DNA from: Streptomyces sp. TLI_053
Lineage (GTDB): Bacteria; Actinomycetota; Actinomycetes; Streptomycetales; Streptomycetaceae
Assembly (NCBI RefSeq): GCF_900105395.1
Contig: NZ_LT629775.1
Span: 2,684,501-2,748,500 of the forward strand
DNA: 64,000 nucleotides
Reading direction: 5' to 3'
Positions within the stretch are counted from its first letter, which is position 1. Every line of letters begins with the position of its first letter. The position numbers and the translations under genes were made by a program. Below are positions 53,733-63,096 of the stretch, piece after piece. Under the pieces are notes generated by a model that saw nothing but the letters and a program-made list of their open reading frames with translations, did no database searches and was not told where the DNA came from.

Positions 53733-54044
53733 TTGGTCGAGTGCCCAATTGCCCGTTGGCCCTGTTGGCCGGGTGACCAATTTCGCGAGCGCGCTATTGG
53801 TCAGACGACCAATCCCGCGCCGCCCCTTTGGTCGGACGGCCAACTGCTGGACACCCTGCCGATCGGCACCCCGACCCAGGTCACCACATTGGCCGTTGGT
53901 CGAACACCCAATCACCCGGGCGCCATATTGGTCATTTGACCAATATGGCGCGTTCCGATACTTCGGGCACCCAGCCCCCCCCCGAAGCCCACTATTGGCC
54001 AGGCTCCCAACTGTGCGGCCCCGCCCCGTTGGTCGAACGCCCAA
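53733..54044. repeat. Array of eight 16-bp inverted repeats, TTGGTC-N4-GACCAA
   Basis: Copies start at 53733, 53765, 53797, 53828, 53896, 53928, 53995 and 54029; distances are 32, 32, 31, 68, 32, 67 and 34 bp. Eroded copies fit the two double gaps (near 53862 and 53962). The consensus is TTGGYC-N4-RMCCAA, with right halves varying between GACCAA, GGCCAA and NCCCAA. The copy at 53928 is the centre of a perfect 32-bp palindrome (53920-53951). Short open frames on both strands cross the array but look like repeat artefacts. It fills the gap between the XRE/MmyB start and the DUF2252 stop. Confidence 0.9.
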
Positions 54045-54048
54045 CTCC

Positions 54049-55410
54049 TCAGACGCCCCGGTGCGCCGTCACCGTGCCGGCGTCGACCGCCGCCAGCAGT
54101 TCGGCGTGGTCGGCGGCGGTCCGGTCGGCGTACCGGACCGAGAAGTCGGCGATGGCCTCGGCGAAGGCGTCCGAGCGGCCCAGGTAGCCGGCGACCGCGA
54201 ACCGGTCACCGGAGCGGGCGTGAGCGCGGGCGAGGGTGCGGCCGCAGAGGTCGGCGTACTGCCGCAAATCGGCGGGCGTCATCCGGGCGACGTCCGCCGA
54301 GCCCTTCATGTCGCGCAGCTGGCGGCCGTAGAAGTGCCGCCCGGCCGGGCCGGTGGTCCAGCCGAGGAAGATGTCGCTGGCCGCCTGCATGAGGTGCTGC
54401 CCGGTGACGACCCGGCGGCCGCCGTGGACCACCGGGGCCTCGGCGGACGGCCGCGAGACGGGCAGGTGGTCCTCCAACACGGACCGCCCCGCCTCCTTGA
54501 TCTGCAGGAACAGCGGATCGCGCTCGTCCCGCCCGGACAGCAGCAGGATGAAGCAGCGGGTGCCGACGCTGCCGACCCCGACCACCTTGCGGGCGACGTC
54601 CACCAGTTGGAACCGGTCGAGCAGGACGCGGCGGTCCTCGGCGAGGGTGGCCCGGTAGTCGCCGTAGATCTTGCCGAGCTTCCGCAGCTCGTCCTCCGGC
54701 AGCCGCTCGATCAGCGGCGGGTCGTCGACGATCCGACGCCGGCCGTCCTCGCCCTTCTCGGTGAGCTTGCCGAAGGCCTGGAGGCTGGTGCGGCGGCGGG
54801 CCTTGTCCAGGTTGGCCTCGACGCGCTTGCGGCGACTGGCCTTGTGGACCAGCGGCAGGATGTCCTCGGCGTCGATCCGGGCGTACCAGACGTCGAGTTC
54901 ACCCATCCCGGCGAGGCGGCGCACGGCGACGGCGTAGCCCTGCGCGGCGGTGAACGCGGCCCGGCGGACCTGCTCCTCGCTGTGGCCGTTGTCGCGGGCG
55001 GCGACGGCGACGCTGGCGGCGAGACGCTTGACGTCCCACTCGAACGGGCCGGGGTAGGTCTCGTCGAAGTCGTTGACGTCGAAGAGCAGCGCACGCTCCG
55101 GCGAGGCGTACACGCCGAAGTTCAACAGATGTGCGTCGCCGCAGAGTTGGACCGTGATCCCGGTGTCCGGGACGGCCGCCAGGTCGGCGGCCATGACGGC
55201 GGCGGAGCCGCGCAGGAAGGCGAACGGCGACTCGGCCATCCGGCCGTAGCGGATCGGGCCGAGGTCGGCGAGCCGGTCCTCGGCCTGCCGGGCCAGGACG
55301 GCCAGCGGGTCGGGCCGGTCGGCTGCGGGGATCCAGGGGCCGTGGGCGGAACGCGGTACGCGTTCGCGGGCGGCCCGGCCGCGCCGCCGGCGTTCGGTCG
55401 GACTGGTCAT
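54049..55410 (-). CDS. DUF2252 family protein
   Basis: 453 residues from an ATG. DUF2252 is a kinase-like fold found in many actinobacteria. Blocks: RYGRMAESPFAFLRGSAAVM (~54-73), CGDAHLLNFGVYASPERALL (~90-109), FDVNDFDETYPGPFEWDVKR (~110-129), VGVGSVGTRCFILLLSGRDE and TLARAHARSGD near the C-terminus. GDAHxxNFG and DVNDFDE are in the place of catalytic-loop and metal motifs of aminoglycoside-phosphotransferase-like kinases. No membrane segment. Substrate unknown. Single gene; the 392 bp upstream is non-coding. Confidence 0.93.
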   Translation of the reverse strand: MTSPTERRRRGRAARERVPRSAHGPWIPAADRPDPLAVLARQAEDRLADLGPIRYGRMAESPFAFLRGSAAVMAADLAAVPDTGITVQLCGDAHLLNFGVYASPERALLFDVNDFDETYPGPFEWDVKRLAASVAVAARDNGHSEEQVRRAAFTAAQGYAVAVRRLAGMGELDVWYARIDAEDILPLVHKASRRKRVEANLDKARRRTSLQAFGKLTEKGEDGRRRIVDDPPLIERLPEDELRKLGKIYGDYRATLAEDRRVLLDRFQLVDVARKVVGVGSVGTRCFILLLSGRDERDPLFLQIKEAGRSVLEDHLPVSRPSAEAPVVHGGRRVVTGQHLMQAASDIFLGWTTGPAGRHFYGRQLRDMKGSADVARMTPADLRQYADLCGRTLARAHARSGDRFAVAGYLGRSDAFAEAIADFSVRYADRTAADHAELLAAVDAGTVTAHRGV

Positions 55411-55802
55411 GCGCGGCTCCTCGGTGCGTCCGTCCAGCGGTTCCCCCTCCGGCAGGACCCGGATGCTCCCGCGGTCCTCCCCGCGACGCTAGATCACGTC
55501 CGGCGACGCGGCATGTCGGGACCGGACGTCCCGCACCGGGAGCGGGCGGCCCGCACCGGGGCCGGGGCGGGCCGGACGGGTGGAGCGCCCGGACGGGGCG
55601 GCCCGGCGGGCCGGGCGTCCGGTCACCCGCCCGCGCTCCGCCGAACGGGCCGTGCCCGACCACGCCGCCCGGGCACAGCGGCACCGGGCAGAGCAGCACC
55701 GGACAGGACATCACCGGACGGGCAGCGCCCGGCACGGCAGCACCCGACAGAACACCGCCCGGAACCACCGCCCAGAACCACCGCCCGGCACGGCAGCGCC
55801 GG
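55411..55802. other. Low-complexity intergenic region
   Basis: 392 bp between DUF2252 and multicopper oxidase genes, very GC-rich, with short imperfect repeats such as ACCACCGCCCRGA and CGGCAGCRCCCG. Frames on both strands are artefacts of composition. No clear hairpin or promoter can be fixed. Confidence 0.5.
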
Positions 55803-57416
55803 TCACTCGACCACGAAGTCCGCCATCATCGCCATGTCCTCGTGCTCCAGGTTGTGGCAGTGCAGCATGTACGTCCCCGCGTAGTCGGTGAACCGCACCA
55901 GCACCTCCACCGCCTCGGCCGGCCGCAGGTCCACGGTGTCCTTCCAGCCCGCGTCGTACGGCCCCGGGTCCTTGCCGTTGCGCGACAGCACCTGGAAGGC
56001 GTTCAGGTGCACGTGGACGGGGTGGTGGACGTCCGAGAAGAACCGCCAGATCTCGGTGGTACCGAGCGCAGGCCGGGCGAGCGAGCGGCCCGGCTCGTAG
56101 GGCTGGTTGTTGATCGTCCAGCCCGCGTTGCGGCTGCGCCGGAAGCCGAAGACCCGGGTGGTGACGGCCGCGGCAGGGTCGAGCCGCTCCAGGGTGCAGA
56201 GCCGTTCGGGGACCGTCGAGTCGTCGCGCACCGGCCGCGAGGAGACGTCGAAGAGCATGACCTCCTCCGTCCGGCCGCTGCCGAACCGGTTCATCAGCCG
56301 GACCTGGGTGCCGGCCGGGTAGCGGGAGAAGTCGACCACCAGGTCGAAGCGCTCGGCGGGCGCGATCTCGACCGCGTCGTGCGCGATCGGCTGCTCCAGC
56401 AGGCCGCCGTCGCCGCCGATCTGGACCAGGGCGCCGCCGCCGGACGGCTGCGGGTCGAGTTCGAGCCGGTAGAGGCGCGTGTTGGAGGCGTTGAGCACGC
56501 GCAGCCGGTAGCGCGCCCGGTCGACCTCGGCGCGCGGCCAGGGGGCGCCGTTGACCAGGACGACGTCGCCGAGGACACCGTTCATGTAGTCCTCGGTGAC
56601 GCCGGGGACGGCGAGGGTCGCGTCGGCGGCGGGGTAGGCGAAGGAGCCGTCGGCGGCGAAGGACCGGTCGGCGAGCATCAGGGGGAGCTCGCGTTCGCCG
56701 CGCGGCAGCGGCAGGGCGTCCTCCTCCTCGTCGCGGACCAGGTGGAAGCCGGCCAGGCCACGCCACACGCCGGGGCCGGTGAAGCCCATCCGGTGGTCGT
56801 GGTACCAGAGGGTGGCGGCGCGCTGCCGGCAGGGGTAGCCGTACGTGCGCTCGCCGGTGACGGTCCGGGAGCGGTCCGCGGCGCCCGCCGTTCCCGCCAT
56901 GCCCGCCATGCCCGCCATCGCGTGGCCGGACTGGTCGGCGTGGGCGGCCCAGGTGGAGCGGTCGGCGGACGAGCCGACCGGGAGCAGCAGGTCCACCGGG
57001 TAGCCGTCGCTCTCCGCCGGCGTGTGGCCGCCGTGGAGGTGGACCACCGTGGGCACCGCCAGCTCGTTGCGGTGCCGCACCACCATCTCCCGGCCGGAGC
57101 GGGCCACCACGGTCGGGCCGGGGAAGGTCCCGCCGTACGTCCAGGCCTCGGTCCGCAGGCCGGGCAGGATCTCCAGCCGGGCGATCTGCTGGGTGAGCTC
57201 GTAGTGGTCCGCGGTGGCGTCGGAGCGGACGGGGGCGAGCACCGCCGGAACGGGCAGCGGCACCTGGAACGCCGCCGGCAGCGGGACCGCGCTGCTCAGC
57301 AGCCGGCCCGGCCGCGCCTCGGCCAGGAGCCGGGCGGTCGCCGGACCGGCGAGGGCCCCGACGGCGCCCGCGCCGAGCACGGCCACGCCCGCACCGAGGA
57401 ACCGGCGGCGGTTCAC
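55803..57416 (-). CDS. Multicopper oxidase, Tat-exported
   Basis: 537 residues from a GTG. Twin-arginine signal NRRRFLGAGVAVLGAGAVG. Copper motifs in order: HLHGGH (His126, His128), WYHDHRMGFTG (His206, His208), HPVHVHLNAFQV near residue ~460 and HCHNLEHEDMAM (HCHxxxHxxxxM, T1 Met ligand) near the C-terminus. Three cupredoxin domains; the CotA/phenoxazinone-synthase/bilirubin-oxidase group. It couples oxidation of phenols, metals or bilirubin-like compounds to reduction of O2 to water outside the membrane. A Met/Gly-rich insertion (AMAGMAGMAGTAG, ~166-178) lies near the second copper motif. GTGA overlap couples it to the upstream membrane-protein gene. Confidence 0.94.
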   Translation of the reverse strand: MNRRRFLGAGVAVLGAGAVGALAGPATARLLAEARPGRLLSSAVPLPAAFQVPLPVPAVLAPVRSDATADHYELTQQIARLEILPGLRTEAWTYGGTFPGPTVVARSGREMVVRHRNELAVPTVVHLHGGHTPAESDGYPVDLLLPVGSSADRSTWAAHADQSGHAMAGMAGMAGTAGAADRSRTVTGERTYGYPCRQRAATLWYHDHRMGFTGPGVWRGLAGFHLVRDEEEDALPLPRGERELPLMLADRSFAADGSFAYPAADATLAVPGVTEDYMNGVLGDVVLVNGAPWPRAEVDRARYRLRVLNASNTRLYRLELDPQPSGGGALVQIGGDGGLLEQPIAHDAVEIAPAERFDLVVDFSRYPAGTQVRLMNRFGSGRTEEVMLFDVSSRPVRDDSTVPERLCTLERLDPAAAVTTRVFGFRRSRNAGWTINNQPYEPGRSLARPALGTTEIWRFFSDVHHPVHVHLNAFQVLSRNGKDPGPYDAGWKDTVDLRPAEAVEVLVRFTDYAGTYMLHCHNLEHEDMAMMADFVVE

Positions 57417-58054
57417 GGCGTCACCTCCACCGCGTCGGCCCCCGCGCCGGTGGGCCGGGGCAGCCGGCCGGAGCCGCCGTCACCGGCTCCGGCGGCCGGG
57501 CTCGCTTCCGGCCCCGCCTCCGGCCCTGCGCCCGGTCCGCCTCCGTCCGCGGCTTCCGCTTCGGCGTCCCGTCCGACGTCCGACGTCGCCGTCGCCCGGG
57601 GCACCGGGACCGGCCGCCAGGCCCCGACCAGGCCGAACAGCAGCCCGCTGACCAGCAGCACGCCCAGGGTGACGTGCACGCCGACCGCCCGTCCGTAGCC
57701 GGCCCCCATCTGCGCCCCGAACGCGGCCAGCAGCAGCGGGGTGGCGCCGAGCGGCCACCACGGCCCGCGCGCGCCGCCCGCTCCCCCGCCCCGGCGGACC
57801 AGGGCGGCCACCGGCAGTTGGGCGAGCAGCAGACCGCCCAGGGCCATCGCGGCCAGCTCGTGTGCCCGGAGCGCCTCGTAGTGGCCGTTCAGGAAGCTTC
57901 CGGCCAGCACCGTCTGGGCCAGCCCCAGCAGGGCCGACCCGGTCGCGGTGGCCCGCAGCAGCAGCCGCGGCAGGCGGCCCCCCGACGGAACGGCCGGGGC
58001 CGGGGCCGACCGGCCCACCAGGGGGAACGACGGCAGGCGGGGCGTGCGGGCCAC
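57413..58054 (-). CDS. Membrane protein coupled to the multicopper oxidase
   Basis: 213 residues from the GTG at 58054; starts further upstream (ATG at 58129) are possible. Four predicted membrane helices: GSALLGLAQTVLAGSFL (~38-54), AMALGGLLLAQLPVAALV (~70-88), LGATPLLLAAFGAQMGAG (~100-118) and VHVTLGVLLVSGLLFGLVGA (~126-146). The rest is a disordered Gly/Ala/Pro tail. A His at VHVTLG and a His/Glu pair at HYEALRAHELAAM could bind haem or metal, as in four-helix b-type cytochrome-like proteins. Its stop overlaps the oxidase start, so it may anchor or feed it. Confidence 0.8.
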   Translation of the reverse strand: MARTPRLPSFPLVGRSAPAPAVPSGGRLPRLLLRATATGSALLGLAQTVLAGSFLNGHYEALRAHELAAMALGGLLLAQLPVAALVRRGGGAGGARGPWWPLGATPLLLAAFGAQMGAGYGRAVGVHVTLGVLLVSGLLFGLVGAWRPVPVPRATATSDVGRDAEAEAADGGGPGAGPEAGPEASPAAGAGDGGSGRLPRPTGAGADAVEVTP

Positions 58055-58579
58055 GGGGGGACTGCTCAACGGTCGGCCTTCTCTCTGCCGGGCACCGCGG
58101 CGGAGCGGGCAGGCCGGGATGACGGGCATGCCGGACGCACTCGGCGCGGGAACGGGTGGGTGTGACGTGGCACTACGGACGCGCGCCACCTGGACGGACG
58201 CGGCCGTGAGCGTAACTGATCACACATCACTATCTGCGCGGATCAAGCGCTTTGCGGCTTACGGTCACTCTCGCGCGGCTCATCGCCGCGGCTTTGTCAC
58301 CCGGACGGCCGGTACGACGGCCCCGCGCATTCCTCCACCGCGATCCCCCGTCGCACCCCGGCCTGCCCCCGCGCGTCCGGGGCCGTACGCGCGGGGGCGT
58401 GCATGCTCGCGTTACGCGCGGGCTCGCGTGCGCAGCCCCGCGCACGCGAAGGACCCCGGTCCGCCGACGACACCCCCGTCGCCCTCGATGGACCGGGGCC
58501 CGGACCCGAAGCCCGCCCCGCCTCGCGCCGCTCCCCGCCTCGCGCCGTTGCCGCTCGAGGCCGCTACTGCTTGCCGTCG
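58055..58579. other. Intergenic region upstream of the membrane-oxidase pair
   Basis: 525 bp. 58200-58270 is relatively A/T-rich (GTAACTGATCACACATCACT) and is the most likely promoter for the minus-strand pair. 58370-58460 is extremely GC-rich and alternates CGCG. No copper-type (CsoR) palindrome was seen. No gene supported. Confidence 0.5.
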
Positions 58580-61213
58580 CTACTGCTTGCCGCCGCCCAT
58601 CGCGATCGGACGGGACCGCAGCAGCGCCCTGGCCGGCAGGGCCGTCGCGGCCAGGCAGAGCGCCACCGCCCCGGCCGCCAGCGGCAGCGCCGTCCCCGGC
58701 GGTACGTACGGAGTGGCGCCGGTGAGGCCCCGGGTGATCGGAACCAGGGTGACCCAGGCGATCACCGCACCGACCCCCAGACCGGTCGCGGCCACCAGCA
58801 GCGCCTCCCAGCGCATCATGTGGCGCACCTGCCCCCGGGTGGTCCCGGCCAGCCGCAGCAGCGCCACCTCGCGCCGCCGGTCGAGCACCGTCATCACCAG
58901 GGTGTTGGCCGCCGTGACCGCGGCGAACCCGCCGAGCACCCCGGCCATCACGGCGTTCGCCCAAGCACCCATCTCCTGGTCCTTGTCCGCCTGCGCGGCG
59001 AATCCGGCCCGGTCGGTGACGGTCATCCCCGGGACGCCGAGCCCCGCCAGCGCCCGGGCGACCGCCGCCCGGTCCGCGCCGGGCGCGTCCGCGACCAGCA
59101 CCTGCTGGTCGTACGCCGAGGTGACGTGTTCCGCGACCGCCGCCCTCGGCAGCAGCACCTGGCCGAAACCGAGCCCGCGCCCGTAGGTGGCGACCACCAG
59201 CGGACGGGTCTCCGTCCCGTCGCCGAGCCAGAGCGGTACCCGCTCGCCCACCTCGGCGCCCAGGGCGGAGGCGAGGGCGGCGTCCAGCGCCACGGTGTCC
59301 GGGGCGCGGCCCAGGTCGGCGAGCGCGCCGGTGCGGACGTCGAGGTCGAGCACCCGGGGCAGCCGGGACGGGTCGCCGGTGACACCCAGCGCGGTGACCG
59401 AGTCCAGGTCGTGGCCGTCGCGGTGGACGACGCCGGTGCGCAGCACGCCGACGGCCGCCTCCACCCCGGGCACCGCGGCCGCCCGCTCGACCACCCCGGG
59501 GGTCCCGGCGGCAGCGGCGGCACCGGCACCGGCGGCGACCCCCGGCACGGCCGCCGGAAGACCGGGGCCGGTGGAGCCGAGCACGTGGTCGGCGGTGAGA
59601 CCGGCCCGCACCTGCTCGCCGCTCTCGTGCCGGACGGTGCTCTGCATGAACAGCAGGGTGCCGCAGAAGGCCGTGACCATGGCGATCGGCGTGATCGCCG
59701 AGGCCAGCCGGCGGGCGTTGGCGCGGGTGTTGTCGGCCGCCAGCGAACCGGGCGCGCCGCCGGCCCGCAGCGGCACCCCGAGCAGTCCGGCCGCGACCCG
59801 GGCCACCCAGGGGCCGAGCAGGGCGACCGCCGTCAGGAAGCACATCACCACGCCCAGCGCGGTGTTGGCGGCGTCGGTGCCGTTCAGCCCGGCGGCGACC
59901 CCGGCGAGCACGGTGCCGCCGACGGCGAACAGCAGGCCCAGGCCGGTGCGGATCCACCCCGGCCGGGACGGTTCGACGGCGGCCGCGCCCAGCGCCTGGC
60001 TCGCCCGCATCCGGGCCGGGCGGCGGGCCGCGAAGAAGCCGGCCGCGAGCGCCGCGAGCGTGCACAGCACCACCGCCGCGAGCATCGGCAGCGCTCCGAC
60101 GGACAGTTCGACGGCGGCGGGGACGGCCCCGCGCTCCACCATCCCGTCGAACCACCAGCGGGCCAGACCGAGGCCGGGCAGGATGCCGCTCGCGGCGGCG
60201 AGCGGCGCGACCAGCATCGCCTCGGTGGCGATGGTGCGGCGGATCTGCCGGGGCGTGGCGCCGACGGCGCGCAGCAGCGCGAACTCACGGGCGCGCTGGC
60301 CGGTGGCGAGCGCGACGGTGGAGACCACCACGAAGACGGCGGTCATGGTGGCGACGCCGCCGAACGAGCCGCCGATCCCGGCCAGCGCCTCGCGCGCGCC
60401 GGCGAGCTCCGGCTGCTCGACGGTGCCCCGGTCCCGGCCGGTCCGCACCTCGGCGGCACCACCGACGGCCGCCCCGACCTGGGCGGCGAGGTCCTCGGCG
60501 GCCAGCCCCCCGCGCGGCTGGACGGCGATCGCGTCCACCCGGCCGGGGTGGCCGGAGAGCCGGTCGGCCTGCTGGTCGGCGAACCAGGCCGTGGGTCCGG
60601 CCGACTGCGGGGCCGCGAGGCCGGAGATCCGGTAGCTCCCGCCGCCGCCCGGCGCGGTGAGCGCCACGGTACTGCCGGGGGCCAGCTGCGCGGCGCGCGC
60701 GGTGTCGGCGTCGAGCACGACCTCGCCGGCGCCGGGGGCGCGGCCCTCGAGCAGGCGGTCCTGCGGGCCGGCGATGCCGAGCGCGGCGAAGCCCCGGCCG
60801 GTGAGCTGCCTCTGACCGGTGGACTGCCCCTGGCCGGTGACCTGCCCCTGACCGGTGACCGGCGACGGCCCGCCCTGCACCGGGAACGCGCTGTCCGGGC
60901 GGGCCGCGGCCACCCCCGGCAGCGCGGCGATCCGCGCGGTCAGTGCCGCGTCCACCCGGGCCCGGTCGGGGAGGGGCTGCTCCTCGGTGTCGGTGTCGTC
61001 GCCCTGCCGGAAGGTGATGCCGACGGTCTGGTCGGCGGCCACCACCACGGGGGCGTCCGCGTACCGGCCGGCCGGCACCGAGGCCGTGATGCCGGTCTGC
61101 AGCAGGGTGCCGCAGGCCGTGATCACGGCGGCGGCGAAGAACAGGGCGACGAAGGTCCCGACGAAGGAGGCAGGACGGAAGCGCACCGAGGCGCGGGCGA
61201 GTCCGTTGCTCAT
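58580..61213 (-). CDS. ABC transporter permease, FtsX/MacB type
   Basis: 877 residues. Two FtsX units: an N-terminal helix (FVGTFVALFFAAAVITAC), a large extracytoplasmic domain (~45-265), three helices (~280-410; AREFALLRAVGATPRQIRRT is the FtsX coupling segment), a central helix pair, a second extracytoplasmic domain (~500-720) and three C-terminal helices (~745-865; RREVALLRLAGTTRGQVRHM). It exports lipids, peptides or drugs, or works as a mechanotransmitter. The first outer domain contains a five-fold VTGQGQ-like repeat (~118-140). Start codon overlaps the ATPase stop (ATGA). Confidence 0.93.
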   Translation of the reverse strand: MSNGLARASVRFRPASFVGTFVALFFAAAVITACGTLLQTGITASVPAGRYADAPVVVAADQTVGITFRQGDDTDTEEQPLPDRARVDAALTARIAALPGVAAARPDSAFPVQGGPSPVTGQGQVTGQGQSTGQRQLTGRGFAALGIAGPQDRLLEGRAPGAGEVVLDADTARAAQLAPGSTVALTAPGGGGSYRISGLAAPQSAGPTAWFADQQADRLSGHPGRVDAIAVQPRGGLAAEDLAAQVGAAVGGAAEVRTGRDRGTVEQPELAGAREALAGIGGSFGGVATMTAVFVVVSTVALATGQRAREFALLRAVGATPRQIRRTIATEAMLVAPLAAASGILPGLGLARWWFDGMVERGAVPAAVELSVGALPMLAAVVLCTLAALAAGFFAARRPARMRASQALGAAAVEPSRPGWIRTGLGLLFAVGGTVLAGVAAGLNGTDAANTALGVVMCFLTAVALLGPWVARVAAGLLGVPLRAGGAPGSLAADNTRANARRLASAITPIAMVTAFCGTLLFMQSTVRHESGEQVRAGLTADHVLGSTGPGLPAAVPGVAAGAGAAAAAGTPGVVERAAAVPGVEAAVGVLRTGVVHRDGHDLDSVTALGVTGDPSRLPRVLDLDVRTGALADLGRAPDTVALDAALASALGAEVGERVPLWLGDGTETRPLVVATYGRGLGFGQVLLPRAAVAEHVTSAYDQQVLVADAPGADRAAVARALAGLGVPGMTVTDRAGFAAQADKDQEMGAWANAVMAGVLGGFAAVTAANTLVMTVLDRRREVALLRLAGTTRGQVRHMMRWEALLVAATGLGVGAVIAWVTLVPITRGLTGATPYVPPGTALPLAAGAVALCLAATALPARALLRSRPIAMGGGKQ

Positions 61214-62034
61214 GCCGCCGCCCCCAGCGGGCGCGCGGTCAGCGACACCATCCGGTCGGCCACCGTCTTCGGGTCCGGCCGGTAGAGCTCGTCGGCGAGG
61301 GCCCCGTCGGCCAGGAACACCACCCGGTCGGCGAACGAGGCCGCCACCGGGTCGTGGGTCACCATCACGACGGTGGCTCCCATGGTGTCGACCGCGGTCC
61401 GCAGCAGGCCGAGCACCTCGTGCGCGGTACGGGTGTCCAGCGCGCCGGTCGGCTCGTCCGCGAACACCACGTCCGGATCGGTGATCAGCGCCCGGGCGAT
61501 CGCCACCCGCTGCTGCTGGCCGCCGGACAGCTGCCCCGGCCGACGCCCGGCGTGCTCCCCGAGGCCGACCCGGGCCAGCAGCTCCCGGGCCCGGGAGCGG
61601 TCCTGGCGCTCGCCGGCGAGACGCAGCGGGAGCAGCACGTTCTGCAGCACCGTCAGCGAGGGCAGCAGGTTGAAGGACTGGAAGACGAAACCGATCCGGC
61701 CGCGGCGCAGCTTGGTCAGCCGGTCCTCGCTCAGCCGGGTGATCTCCTCACCGCCCAGGTGGACCTCGCCGGCGGTCGGGCGGTCCAGGCCAGCCGCGCA
61801 CTGCAGGAAGGTGCTCTTGCCGGAGCCGGAGGGGCCCATCACGGCGGTGAACGTGCCCCGGCCGAGCGCCAGGTCGATGCCGCGCAGGGCGTGCACCGCC
61901 TCGGCGCCCCGGCCGTAGCTGCGCCGGACGCCCCGCAGTTCGATCGCGGCGGGCGCGGCGGGCGCGGCGTTCCCGTGGAACGCGGCGGGCTGGCCGGTGG
62001 GCTCGGGCCGGAGGCGGGAACGGCGGGGTGACAT
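61210..62034 (-). CDS. ABC transporter ATPase, LolD/MacB type
   Basis: 274 residues from an ATG with GGAAGG upstream. Walker A GPSGSGKSTFLQC (~67-79), Q-loop FVFQSFNLLPSLT, signature LSGGQQQRVAIARAL, Walker B VVFADEPTGALD and H-loop VTHDP. The ~30-residue N-terminal arm is variable. Partner of the FtsX-type permease in a two-gene operon; no two-component system lies beside it in this window, so its inducer is unknown. Confidence 0.95.
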   Translation of the reverse strand: MSPRRSRLRPEPTGQPAAFHGNAAPAAPAAIELRGVRRSYGRGAEAVHALRGIDLALGRGTFTAVMGPSGSGKSTFLQCAAGLDRPTAGEVHLGGEEITRLSEDRLTKLRRGRIGFVFQSFNLLPSLTVLQNVLLPLRLAGERQDRSRARELLARVGLGEHAGRRPGQLSGGQQQRVAIARALITDPDVVFADEPTGALDTRTAHEVLGLLRTAVDTMGATVVMVTHDPVAASFADRVVFLADGALADELYRPDPKTVADRMVSLTARPLGAAA

Positions 62035-62162
62035 GGTGGGCCTTCCTTCGTGGATCGTCGCCGGTGGTCGACGTGTTCCAGGCTAGGAAGGCGGGGTGCG
62101 GCGGACCATGGAGGCCACCGGCGGACGTGGGGTGGGGTTATCCCCCCCGGCCGCCCGGGGGT

Positions 62163-62188
62163 GGATCCGAACCCCGGATCCGAACCCC
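62163..62188. repeat. Tandem GGATCCGAACCCC
   Basis: Two 13-bp copies at 62163-62175 and 62176-62188, between the ABC ATPase and class IV genes. GATCCGAACCCC also occurs at 45647-45658 after the lipid kinase. Confidence 0.6.
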
Positions 62189-62247
62189 CGGTCCACCGGC
62201 AGTACCTGGGCCGTTCGGTACCGACCCCGCGACTCCGTGACGTCGGA

Positions 62248-63039
62248 TCAGATCTCCTCCCCCGGCACGCCCTCGTAGGCGACGCGCAGCTCCGCGACGG
62301 CCGGGTGGGCCGGGTCGAAGGAGGTGCTGTCGATCGCCGCGATCGGGCGGACGCCCGCGCCCGCGTTGACGGCGACGGCGGCGACGAAGCCCTCCAGGCC
62401 GTCCGGGGCGAGCGCCTCGTGCCGCTGCGGGCCCCGGTGGGCGCGGGCGAGCAGTGCGGCGGTGACTCCGGGCAGCGCGGCATCGGTGTCCGGCCAGACC
62501 AGCGCGCGGCCGTCGTGCAGCGCGAGGTTCCAGGTGGCACCCTCGGCGAGGCGGCCGGCACCGTCCAGCAGCAGGGCGTCGTCGTAGCCGTCGAGTTGGG
62601 CGAGCCGGCGCTGGTGGAGCAGGCCGAACAGGCCCACGTGCTTCACCTCCGGCAGCTCGCGCCGGTACGCGGTGGTGCGGACCCGCAGCGGGCCGGGTGC
62701 GGCGGCCGGCGCGGGGCGGGTGGTGACCAGCAGACGGGGCGCGGCGGGGGCGGCCGGGCGTTCCAGGCCGAGCGCCGGGTCGAACACGGTCACCCGGACG
62801 ATCACCGGCGCGCCGTCGGCGGGGAGCACCCGGCGGATCCGGGCCCGGACCTCGACGGGGTCCAGCTCGGCGCCGAAGACCGTGCGGCAGTCGCGGACCA
62901 GGCGGTCCAGGTGGAGCGTGAGGCCGCGGGCGCGGCCGGACTCGGCGCGCAGGGTGGTGAAGTGGCCGTAGTTGAGCAGGCCCAGGGCCGCCAGCCGGGC
63001 GGGGTCGGCGGGGCCGCCGTCGATCTCGATCTCTGCCAT
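62248..63039 (-). CDS. Class IV aminotransferase / aminodeoxychorismate lyase-like protein
   Basis: 263 residues from an ATG. PLP fold-type IV: GHFTTLRAESGRARGLTLHL (~25-44), the PLP-Lys in RRELPEVKHVGLFGLLHQRR (Lys ~133), and LAEGATWNLALHDG with the EGAxxN motif. Members include branched-chain aminotransferases and 4-amino-4-deoxychorismate lyase (PabC); the length (263) is that of PabC-type proteins. It does not sit with folate or tryptophan genes, so a specialised substrate is possible. Overlaps nothing; the GNAT gene upstream is 57 bp away. Confidence 0.88.
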   Translation of the reverse strand: MAEIEIDGGPADPARLAALGLLNYGHFTTLRAESGRARGLTLHLDRLVRDCRTVFGAELDPVEVRARIRRVLPADGAPVIVRVTVFDPALGLERPAAPAAPRLLVTTRPAPAAAPGPLRVRTTAYRRELPEVKHVGLFGLLHQRRLAQLDGYDDALLLDGAGRLAEGATWNLALHDGRALVWPDTDAALPGVTAALLARAHRGPQRHEALAPDGLEGFVAAVAVNAGAGVRPIAAIDSTSFDPAHPAVAELRVAYEGVPGEEI

Positions 63040-63096
63040 GCTGCCGAGTCTCCCAGGGCCCGGCCCCGGCCCCGGGCGGCAGCGCCGGACTCGGCC

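Noticed and set aside
53733..54044. CRISPR array
   Set aside because: Repeats are only 16 bp, are themselves palindromic, vary in the right half, and spacers are ~16 bp; no cas genes are present.
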